Position numbers and translations under genes: made by a program. DNA of 64,000 bases, from the NCBI RefSeq assembly GCF_020091585.1, contig NZ_CP083582.1:5404536-5468535 (forward strand), written 5' to 3'. Below are positions 54,196 to 63,800 of this stretch, piece after piece. How positions within the stretch are numbered: position 1 is the stretch's first letter; each line of letters opens with the position of its first letter. The notes below the pieces were generated by a model. That model saw only the letters and a program-made list of their open reading frames with translations. It was not told the origin of the DNA and did not search any database. The stretch comes from Kovacikia minuta CCNUW1. Its GTDB lineage: Bacteria; Cyanobacteriota; Cyanobacteriia; Leptolyngbyales; Leptolyngbyaceae.

Positions 54196-55053
54196 ATGAC
54201 TGACGCTTCTTCCCAACCGAGCCGTGAATGGTGGGCACAACGCTGGATTGATGTACTGGAATCCTTTGGTTGGATTCGTCGCCTGGCACGTGCCCGTGTC
54301 TATGCCCGTGAAGGCAATGTCCTCAGTATTGAATTTAAAGGACCGAAGGTTTTTGCCAGAGTCCAGGGGACAGCCCCCGATCCCTATAAAGTCACCCTCT
54401 CCCTTGACCCTTTTACCGACGAACAATGGCAGTATGTGATTGAGTCAATGGCGCAGCAGGCGATTTTCTCAGCCAAGTTGCTTTCTGGGGAAATGCCCCA
54501 GAGCATTGAGAAGGTGTTTACGGAAAATGGGTTGAGCTTGTTTCCTTTTACCAAGTTTGATATTCATAGCAAGTGTTCCTGCCCCGATCCCGCCAACCCC
54601 TGCAAGCATATCGGTGCGGTGTATTATTTATTGGGCGATCGCTTTAGCGAAGATCCCTTTGTTTTGTTCCAACTGCGTGGTCGCACCAAGGAACAAATTA
54701 TTGATACTCTGCGCCAAATTCGAGGCGCAATTAGCAATAAGGATGAAACTGGAGGGATAGGGAATGAATCAGATGGGGTTCCTCCAGCTTCATCCCCCAT
54801 CCCTCCACCCTTAAAACTGGATCAATTTTGGCAATATGCAGAACAATTGGAACCCTCTCTTGTTGTGGTTGCCCCACCTCCTGACAGTGAAACGGTGTTA
54901 GATGTTTTAGGCCCAATTCCTTTTCGGCTTGGTGCGTCCGGTAATCCGACCAATCCCCAAGCCACCCTCCAGGCAGTGATGGATCAGCTTAAAACCATCT
55001 ATCAAAATACCAGCCAACAAGCGGTTCTAACTGCCATGAAGTCAGAAGAATAG
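54196..55053 (+). CDS. SWIM zinc finger protein
   Basis: A 285-residue protein with a SWIM finger at about 130-145: CSCPDPANPCKHIGAVYYLLG (CxC...CxH). The N-terminal part (REWWAQRWIDVLESFGWIRRLARARVYAREGNVLSIEFKG) is typical of bacterial SWIM proteins that often neighbour SNF2 helicases. No helicase lies in this window. A Pro/Gly-rich linker (about 180-205) contains spacer-like sequence. Predicted nucleic acid or protein binding. Confidence 0.88.
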   Translation: MTDASSQPSREWWAQRWIDVLESFGWIRRLARARVYAREGNVLSIEFKGPKVFARVQGTAPDPYKVTLSLDPFTDEQWQYVIESMAQQAIFSAKLLSGEMPQSIEKVFTENGLSLFPFTKFDIHSKCSCPDPANPCKHIGAVYYLLGDRFSEDPFVLFQLRGRTKEQIIDTLRQIRGAISNKDETGGIGNESDGVPPASSPIPPPLKLDQFWQYAEQLEPSLVVVAPPPDSETVLDVLGPIPFRLGASGNPTNPQATLQAVMDQLKTIYQNTSQQAVLTAMKSEE

Positions 55054-55078
55054 AACCTGAAATTCAGCCAGTCATGAC

Positions 55079-55777
55079 TCAGGTTGTTCGGTTCAGGCTG
55101 GAATCTGTGGGAATGCAGAGCAGGTTATCTCCTTGAGTGCGAATCATGCCGCGCTGCCGCAATTTGCCCATCAGACGGGTGACGGTTACACGCGTTGAAC
55201 CGATCGCACTACCAATCTGAGCATGGGTCAACGGAAAGGGTAAACAATAACCATTATCGGAGGGTTCCCCGTACTCTTCGATTAACAGGGTCAAAAAACC
55301 TAATAAGCGATCGATGGTTCGACGCTGACCCAGCGTACTCAACCAAAGCAGTTTCCGTTGATGCTGGTAGCGAAATGCATCCAAAACTTCCCGGCGGAAA
55401 TGGGGCCAATTATCCAGATCATGCCAGTACATCCACAACACAGAGGTTTGGTCTACATGGGCATAACTTTGAAGCGTAAATGGAGATTGAGCGACAATTT
55501 CAAAGGGTTGACCTGCCCCAACAAAACCCAGGAAGGCTTCCTCCGGACTGATCCGAGGAATTCGAGAGGAACCCGTACCGCTTGTTGCATTTACCTGCGC
55601 ACTACCCACCAGGCGAACCGCACCTTTTTGGACAAGATAAAGCAGCCCTGGCCTAGCTGGAATCTTTTCATCCTTCGCAAAGGTACGCACTCGGTAGTGT
55701 TCTTGAGACCAATCAATAATCCGCTGCCATGTGAGGAATGGACGGGATGCCTCTGGGGTTGATGATACTGAGTACAT
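55079..55777 (-). CDS. Crp/Fnr family transcriptional regulator
   Basis: A 232-residue regulator. The N-terminal cyclic-nucleotide-binding-like beta-roll (about 30-130) is followed by a dimer helix and a winged HTH: FPLTHAQIGSAIGSTRVTVTRLMGKLRQRGMIRTQGDNLLCI. The beta-roll lacks a clear cAMP-binding arginine pattern, so the effector is uncertain; related cyanobacterial proteins include NtcA-like factors. A 396-base spacer follows its start. Confidence 0.87.
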   Translation of the reverse strand: MYSVSSTPEASRPFLTWQRIIDWSQEHYRVRTFAKDEKIPARPGLLYLVQKGAVRLVGSAQVNATSGTGSSRIPRISPEEAFLGFVGAGQPFEIVAQSPFTLQSYAHVDQTSVLWMYWHDLDNWPHFRREVLDAFRYQHQRKLLWLSTLGQRRTIDRLLGFLTLLIEEYGEPSDNGYCLPFPLTHAQIGSAIGSTRVTVTRLMGKLRQRGMIRTQGDNLLCIPTDSSLNRTT

Positions 55778-56173
55778 AGGCTGAGGCTAGGGGATTAACT
55801 TAGGGATACATAGGAAAGGTTCGAACCACTCAATCAGGCAGAACGCGCAACCTGGATTCATTCTTTGAATCATCGGGAACACTGATCTAGATTTACATAT
55901 CTTTTACAATCTTCAAAGTTACCTCTAAGCATAATCGAAGAAACAATTTAGATACGGGCACTCTCTACAATCCATTCAATTGAGGTGCATAGAACTTACG
56001 CCAACCTCGGAGGTTTTACCCAAAACTGGATCTCGATCGATCTACTGGTGCCAGACTGCCAGGATCTTGGCAAAATCACGAACCCATGTTGGTGTTTTTA
56101 CCTGCTGGAACGCTTACATCCAAAACTCGAATCATTATTTCCTACATCTAGAAATTTCAATTTAGTATGACTG
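55778..56173. other. 396-base divergent intergenic region
   Basis: No gene supported. Two overlapping 61-codon frames near 55980-56170 lack any recognisable feature. Should hold the promoters of the Crp-type regulator and of the DALR gene. Confidence 0.45.
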
Positions 56174-57178
56174 ATGCAAATCATTCTTGCACCCGTACTT
56201 ATGTTACGAATTAGACTGCATCAGGAAATCTACCTACAGAAAGACTTCCTGGCAACCATACTCTCGTCTAGCCCGCCAGATGGTATTTCTGGTAATCAAG
56301 AAAATTTAACACCCGCCGCAAATATTCCGCTTAACCGAGTTAGAGATACGACTCGAATGATCTACTCGACGGGGATCGCCCATCAGTTTGCCGCCCGATC
56401 GCAGTTTTCCGTATCCGAGATTGCGGACAAAGTGGTTAGAACTGTATTGAGGAATACCACACAAAAAGAGAAGAGCGTATTTCTACCAGCTTTTGACGAG
56501 GCTTTGCAGGACATCACTGGCTGGGCAACCCAAACAGGTTTGGTTCAATTTGAACTGAGTGATCGGGCGATCGCTGCCTGGCTTGATCGGTTAATTCATA
56601 CTCCTCTAAGGATGGAGAGCAAGGAAAAGGATAGGGAAACCCAGGAACATGCCTACCCAAAATTTCCCTACTCTCCGCCTCCAATTCAAAACTCAAAATT
56701 CAAAACTCAAAATTCAAAACTCAAAATTTCTCCCGCTAAAATTTTCGCCCTCCAGCATACCCATGCCCGCTGCTGTTCCCTTTTGCGCCTTGCCCACCGG
56801 GAGGGTTTGGTTACACTGAGCCAACTGGATAGCCCAGGGATTGGGCGGTTGCTCATGCCATCCCCCATCCCCTGGCTCACTTCTGAAACAAAGCTCCTGC
56901 TGGACAGCGCCGCAGAACGTCAATTAATTTCCCAACTGTTTACAGCCTTAGATGGGGTGTCTTCTTCAGCCGCGCTCAGTTCAGAAACCGTTTTTCGTCT
57001 TGCTCAAAAGGTTGATCAAGCATTTCAGGCTTTTTATGGCGGTTGCCCAATTTGGGGCAGTTTAAAGAAATCTACCCAACTGGCACAGGTGCGATTGGGT
57101 TTAGTTATGGTAACTCAACGAATTACCTCCCTTTTGATAGAGGATCTGTTGGGTATTTATACTCCCTTGGAACTCTAA
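56174..57178 (+). CDS. DALR anticodon-binding domain protein
   Basis: A 334-residue protein whose C-terminal half resembles the DALR helical domain of arginyl-tRNA synthetase: FALQHTHARCCSLLRLAHREGL, LISQLFTALDG, LAQKVDQAFQAFYGGCPIWG, QLAQVRLGLVMVTQRITSLLIEDLLGIYTP. No synthetase catalytic core is present. Stand-alone DALR proteins are known in cyanobacteria with unknown role. The coding sequence contains an in-frame tandem repeat (56684-56725). Confidence 0.8.
   Translation: MQIILAPVLMLRIRLHQEIYLQKDFLATILSSSPPDGISGNQENLTPAANIPLNRVRDTTRMIYSTGIAHQFAARSQFSVSEIADKVVRTVLRNTTQKEKSVFLPAFDEALQDITGWATQTGLVQFELSDRAIAAWLDRLIHTPLRMESKEKDRETQEHAYPKFPYSPPPIQNSKFKTQNSKLKISPAKIFALQHTHARCCSLLRLAHREGLVTLSQLDSPGIGRLLMPSPIPWLTSETKLLLDSAAERQLISQLFTALDGVSSSAALSSETVFRLAQKVDQAFQAFYGGCPIWGSLKKSTQLAQVRLGLVMVTQRITSLLIEDLLGIYTPLEL
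56684..56725. repeat. In-frame 14-bp tandem repeat inside the DALR gene
   Basis: Three perfect copies of ATTCAAAACTCAAA, itself two related heptamers. 42 bases keep the frame and add 14 residues (QNSKFKTQNSKLKI-like) in a loop before the DALR domain. Confidence 0.9.
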
Positions 57179-57318
57179 CCAATGCACCTTTCAGGAAATT
57201 TAGGGCTTTTCCTTTAACAAAATTTATTGAAAAGCAGCGATAACTAATTCTGATTTAGCAACAGATGACAAACCCAGGCGGCTCGGCTATAGTTAAATGG
57301 TGTGAGGAGCGAACCAGC

Positions 57319-57371
57319 AAGGGCACCGAGACGAAACACGGCAAGTCGTCGGTGCCCTTTCTGATTTTAAA
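57319..57371 (+). terminator. Strong hairpin, possible small-RNA terminator
   Basis: An 11-bp perfect stem (AAGGGCACCGA, 57319-57329; TCGGTGCCCTT, 57349-57359) with a 19-base loop, followed by TTCTGATTTT. It lies 141 bases after the DALR gene; the sequence before it (57270-57318) is GC-rich for a spacer, as a small RNA would be. Confidence 0.5.
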
Positions 57372-57385
57372 GATTTATTCTTAGA

Positions 57386-57428
57386 CCCCCGACTTTTTCA
57401 GTAAAGTTGGGGGTTTACTTATTTTTGT
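57386..57428 (+). terminator. Second hairpin with T-rich tail
   Basis: CCCCCGACTTT (57386-57396) pairs with AAAGTTGGGGG (57403-57413), one G-T wobble, followed by TTTACTTATTTTTG. A typical intrinsic terminator for rightward transcription. Confidence 0.6.
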
Positions 57429-57888
57429 TTCTATGCCTACACCTGTCTAATTAAACGGGGTTAGGTCAGTAGAGGCATGATTGCATTTGAGTATGGGACG
57501 GGACAAGATAGTCTTTTTTCGAAGAATTATAAACTTATATTTCAAGCTTCTAGACTAGCCGATTTCAAAGTGATAAATCTAACCCAGAGAAAAACTTTGA
57601 AGCTGTAATTTATACCCTGTTATTCCAGAACTTACGTGGATTAGCTCTATTGCTATTTTTAGATTTCAGTTTTAGTTCCTAGCCTTCTAAATCCGAAGAA
57701 CTTTCCTGGCGAGCCTTTTCAGAATCGCTTCGGGTGCTGATGGGCTTACTTTTGCTGGAAACCCAAAAAAAGCTCGATCGTGGTTACGGTTGCACCGCCA
57801 TTACGTGGCTCAAATCGGAAAAATCATATTCTGTCTGACCCATAAAGAAAAGTACTCACTCTACCACTGACTTGATCAGGGAATCGTC
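57429..57888. other. 460-base leader region of the giant protein gene
   Basis: No gene recognised. Presumably holds the promoter of the 57889 gene; AGGGA at 57878-57882 is its ribosome site. Confidence 0.45.
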
Positions 57889-60800
57889 ATGCCAAATTCA
57901 ATGCTGGACACGTTCATTAAAACGAATACCGATAGAACCTACCGCTATACCACCTTGGTTCGCCACAAAGGCACTGTGGTTGCCTTTGCAATGGATGACA
58001 AACGGCATATTTATTACACCGTTTTGGATTTGAGCAACACCAATGGTCAGCGCTCTGCGGGTACGTCGAATGGAGCGGGATCAACCAATCCCAATCGGGA
58101 GGATGACACGCTGGATGTGAACCACTGGCAAAATTTACAGGAATTGCGGTTTCCGAATGAAATCGCCGAAGTGGGATATGGGGTTGCCGATCAGACGCTT
58201 CTGCCCGTGTTTAAGAAGAGCAGTCGCATCGCAGAGAAGCCCGGAACCGCCTTACCAGATGAGGGGAGCGATCGCGCATCCGGGTTTGACTATTTCCTAT
58301 CAACCACAGCCCGATTCACGGCAGATGCACCCTTTCAAGCGTTTTCTGATGGGCAGTACTTGTACATTTTCCGACAGGCGATCGCCGTTGCATCCAATGA
58401 CAAAGCATCCAAAGACATGGTCTTTGTTGACCGAAATGGAACCCTCGCTAGCTTCGATAGCACCGATAGCACTGGAAAGTTAACCTATTTTGACTCGAAG
58501 GGTGATCTGATCTCGGTCGCTCAGGTTGATTCAGCGAAATGGGTGTCGATCGTCAATTCCACACTGCTGGTGGATCGATTCGTGTTAGCAGGCAGCCAGT
58601 TGCAAACGAAGATGGAAGTTCGGTTTCAGCGCAGCCGCAGCAAAACCCGTCCAGCAAGTCGCAAAGACAGTCTGGGAGCCGAGGATCTGGATGGCAACCC
58701 GTTCCTGGAGCCGACTCAGGAGTTAAAGTTTGTCAACAATTTGTGGGATGGGCGGTTTACGGTGTTGCTGTTGCCCAGCCAGATTGCCGAGATTGAGCGC
58801 TGGCAGATCTTTGTCCATAACGCCAAAACCAAGTTGATTGATTCCTACAGTGTGGAACGGTCCCAGGATGGCTTGTTCAATACCAAAGGCAGTCAGTTTT
58901 ACACCAGTCCAGACCCGAAATATCAGAAAGATGTGTTCGAGTCGAAACCGGGGAAAGACCCATTTACGGGCAAGGAATTGATTCCCCTGGTGAGTGAATC
59001 GGGAGAGGCGGAATCGGCGCTGAAGTTGAATGGCAGTACGGATTATCTGAATTTGGGCAATGGTGTGAAGTTGGGCAGTCAGTTTACCCTGGAAGCCTGG
59101 ATTTACCCGACTCGCCCTCCCCATACCAATCCCCAACCTCTCATTACGAGCCAGGGCAGCGCTACCGACAGCCGCACGAATGCGAACGCTGGGCCGTCGG
59201 TTTGGATTGAGGGGCAAACTCGGCTCCGCATTGGCTTTGGCAATGGTCAATCGTGGAATGAGTTCACTACCCGAAGTATCCTCACGCCTGATGCCTGGAA
59301 TCATATCGCTGTGACATTCGAGCGCGTTTCCCGTCAGCGCAGTATCGATGGTCAACTGCAAGAAAAGATAGAAGCCGCCTACCGGGTTTATGTCAATGGT
59401 CAACTGCAAGAAAAGGTCGAGGCGGTGAATGGTTACGTCAACGGCACATTGCAGACGGAACCCAAGCCTGACGGTACCGTTTCTGCCAGGCTAGTTGCTC
59501 TGAGTACCCTGATTCCGGCTGACACGGCTGTTAAATGGTTTGGGGCAGCCAGCAATTCCTTCAGCGGCACGATCGACGAAGTGCGGTTGTGGAAGCGGGC
59601 GCGATCGCAGCGGGAACTGCAAGCCGATCGCCACCAGCGCTTGACCGGGCAAGAACTGGGCTTGGCGGGCTACTGGCGGTTTGATGAGAGCCAAGGTAAC
59701 ACCGTGTATGACCAAACGGATAACCAAACCCACGCTACCTTGCACGGCGGCACCTGGGTCACGTCCACGGCACCCGTCGGCGAGGGCATGGGCGTGGTGC
59801 GGCACAGTTTCCAGGTGGCAAGCCTCAATGCTGCCAACCAATCCGAACTGCGCAGCATTGAGTCTGGGCTAACGGCTGTACTCTATTACCAGCAGATACC
59901 CGTTGCCAGTGGCTATGCCCAGAAGAATAAACCGCTGAAACAAAATGCCCGCGTCATGTTGGCAATGGCAACCAAAACCGCCAGCGGCACAAAGAATGAG
60001 ATCGCCAGCCTGGATTTTGCCGTCTCCCGCGCCGGGAAAATCACCCAGGTGCCAGATGTGCTGCCCCTGGCGGTGATTAATCCTTCTAGTGCCCAAACCA
60101 ACAAGTCGCTGAATCAGCAATTGGACGAGATCAGCGACTCTCAGAATAAGGTTCGCACCCTGAAAGAAGATCTGGTCAATCTGGAGCAGGCGATCAAAGC
60201 CATCTCTCCCAAACTGGATTTTCTCAAGCCGATCACCTCCGAATCGATTGTCGATTTCGGTTCTCTCAGTGAAAAAGTGAAGATGCGCGACCTTGGACTT
60301 AGCCAGGATCTGATCGACAAGCTTGGCAACTTTACCACCGCAGTTGCAACGAGGGATTTCTGGCAGCTTCAATTCAATCGCATTGAAACAATAACGGCTG
60401 ACGCAACTGTCACGGTTTATGAGAATTTTGATTATGGCGGGACATCGCTCCCCTGCAAGCAAGGCGTGGTTAACGATCTCGCATTGCTCAACACCAACTG
60501 GGATAACAAGATCTCCTCTCTGAAATTCTCCTCGACGGATTTCGGTGGATTGACGGGTTCCTTCGACGACACCACTCTGAAGGGCTTAGCCAAGCCTCTC
60601 CAGGTGACGCTCTACGAGCATCCCAACAAAACAGGGAAATCCAGAGTGTTCACAGAGGATACCAACAAGGTGGAAAGTGATGGGTGGAATGACATCACCT
60701 CCAGCCTGAACGTGGAACTTCGGGCAGAATACACCACTGCGATCGCAGCGGTGAAAAAGAAACGAGACGATGAGGCAGACAAAATCAAGAAAATCCTGGA

Positions 60801-63800
60801 CGATGACGTTACCCCCCTGCGCGATCGCTTACAAGGTGAAGTGAATCGCCTCACCGCCAGCAAGACCGCCAAAGAAACCGAACTCAAGTCCCTGGGCACC
60901 ACCACCGATCAACTCCTGGAGACCCTGAAGCAGGGTGCCTCTGTACCGATGAAGCTGGTTGCCACCGATGCCTACGGGTTAACCATTGCGGGCGGCATCC
61001 TGGGCTTTGCCTGGACGGCTTCTGGCACCCAAAACACTCCCAATCAAAACACTCCCAATCAATACACGCCTCTGCTGTTCGACAGCGCCACGGGCAAGCT
61101 GGCGCTCTACTTCCGGGGGGTCAACGATCAATTCTTTGTCACCTATTACGATACCGAAACCCAACGGGTTCAGTTTGCCCTGCTGGATGACAGTGGCAAG
61201 GTACAGGTGCAGTGTGCGGCTCTATCTACGGAGCTAGAAATGGATAGTATCGTGATTACAGTCAGCGATGTAGACAGGCGAGCAACCGTTGCAGAAGCCG
61301 AGCGACCAAACTATTGCACAGTCATCATTACTGGACCAGGCTTTGAGGAAACCTGGAACCGGGTGCCGCGCCATCCCCAGCAATTTGCCGATGTGCTCAG
61401 TGGCAAGGCAGGCGATCGCGATCGCCTCGGTTTTGGCACCCTCACCCGCGACCAGGGGCAACTGGTGTTAACCCTGCCGGACGATCACCCTCTGAAACGC
61501 AATCTATCTGCCGGTACTACCCTGGTGCTGGGCAAAACCAAGGTCACGGTCAAACAATCCGTTACCCAAAGCGCAACCCGCATCCCGGTAAGCAGCCCTG
61601 CCGACTCCCTGCCAATCAACGACTCCCTGCCTATCTTTTACCTAAACTACGATTACGCCCAGCACGCCCAAACCACCAAGGTACCCAGCGATTTATACAA
61701 TGGTTCCCTGCTGATTACAGCCGTCTGGGATACGAGTGTGGGTAGCCGCGCCACTAAAATCACTAATCAGCGAGTCACCAGCGGCTCCACCAAGACCAGC
61801 CAATGGAAAGCCGAGTCCCCTGGCTACACCCTCACCTTCGACGGGGAGAAAAGCTATGCCCAACCGAAAGAGACTGCCCGCTTGCAGACCTTTGCGGTGG
61901 CCAATGACATCACCCTGGAAGCCTGGGTGAAACCGAGCAATCCCCTGAGAAAAATTGCCCAGTCCAAACCCGTTCACATCATCCAGCAGACCTCCAGTAA
62001 CTCCAACTATACGCTGGGTCTGCAACAGTTGCAGAGTCCACCCCTGACGCTAAATGGGCAGGATCAATATATGCGCGTACCGCTGAATGATCCGGAAACC
62101 GAAGTTACCCATGAACTGTGGTTCAAAACCAGTTCACCCAACTGTGGTCTGTTTACAGTTGGAGCGGGTGGAACGGGGATACCATTTGCGTACGATCGCC
62201 AGATTTACCTGAGGGGCGGCAACATTAAAGCGCGGATTCAGAGTGGCTTGAACCTTAAATCGATGGTTGAGGAAGATGAAATCATTACCAGTATTAATCT
62301 CAATCTTGCCGACGGTGAATGGCACCATGTCGCCCATGTTTTTGGGACAATCGATGGAGCGAAGGGGCAGAGGCTCTATGTTGATGGAAAAGAAGTCGCC
62401 AGGGGCGTAATAGGAACTTCTGACTTCGACCCATCTAGCCTCGACCTAAACGAGGCCATCCTAATCGGCTTCTCCTACCACCCTGCCCTAAATCTAGATT
62501 TCAAAAATCGCTATTTCATAGGTCAAATCGACGAAGTGCGGGTCTGGAACCGGGTGCGTACCCTTGCCGAAATTCAAAGCACCATGAGCGATCCGCTGAC
62601 GGGCAGCGAAGCGAACTTAATTGGCTACTGGCATTTTGGGGAAGTCACCGGCACCACCGTAAAGGATTACTCCCCCGGCAATCATCCGGCAACTCTATAC
62701 GGTGCCCCCCAAATTGGCGGCGCTTACCTCGTCGCGGGTGTCAAGAACCAGTTGATCCAGAGCAGCCAGACCTTCCCCACCAACACCTGGAGCCATCTCG
62801 CTGCCGTCTTCCGCCAATCCTGGGGACTCAAGTTTGATGGCACGGGCGGCTATCTCGATTGCGGCAACGATGCCACCCTGGATATTCGCCGCGACCTGAC
62901 GATTGAAGTGCTTCTGAAAGTCACCGCCTTGACCAAACCCATGCTGCTCCTGATGAAAGGCACGACTTCCGATCCGGCGGCATACAGCTTAACGATTAAT
63001 ACTGATGGGGTGCTGGAGTTTAACCCTGGTTCGGTGCGATCGACTCAGGGGCTGCAAGCGGGGCGATTCTACAAAATTACCGTGGTGCGCCAGTATCAAT
63101 CCAGCACCAAAAATAACGGCATCGGTGCGGCTGCCTTTGTTTCCACCAAACTGGGCATCGACGAGGCGAAATCCAGTATCATCCGCACGCATCTCAAAGA
63201 CGACGGCTATCTGATCGAGCGTCGCTTCGAGACCGGATACGCCGTTGCCGACAAAGTCAATTCACCCGGCATAAGAGATATCAGTGCCTTAAAGACGAAA
63301 CTGACTATCCCCGATGCCGACTGGAACGCTAAAGAGCCAGAATACTTTCAACATATCCGCACGGTTTTAACTAGCCCGGTTATTCAAGTGGAAACTACGG
63401 CGGGTGTTTCCTTCTACATTAACCAACAGCCCGCTGGTTCCAGTTCCAGTGGGGGGGATGTGACAGGTAATGATGCCGCCCTCACCATTGGCGGATCGCC
63501 CGTCAATCCAGCCGCGTATTTTAACGGGGTGATGAGCGAAGTGCGGCTGTGGAATGTGGCGTTGGCAAAAGAAGCGATCGCCCTCGACATCAAAGGCGAT
63601 GAAAAAGGGTTAGTCTCCTGGTGGCGCTTTGAAGAAAAACAAGGCAGCACTGCCCTCGATTCCAAGAGCCAGAACCATGCCAAAATCAAAAACACCCTGC
63701 AATGGGTCGCCGAACCCGATGACCCCCAATCGCGCCTTACTCTGTACCACAACGGCGAAGAGATACTTGCCCAATCCATTGCCAGTATTCCCTTCCAAAC

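Noticed and set aside
55980-56170. Two overlapping 61-codon frames upstream of the DALR gene
   Set aside because: Overlapping frames of equal length without ribosome site or recognisable residues; treated as noncoding.
57290-57318. Minus-strand CTCCTCACACC resembling the core of the cyanobacterial small RNA Yfr1
   Set aside because: Only about ten bases match, and the minus strand lacks the expected 3' terminator after the motif; the terminators here point rightward.
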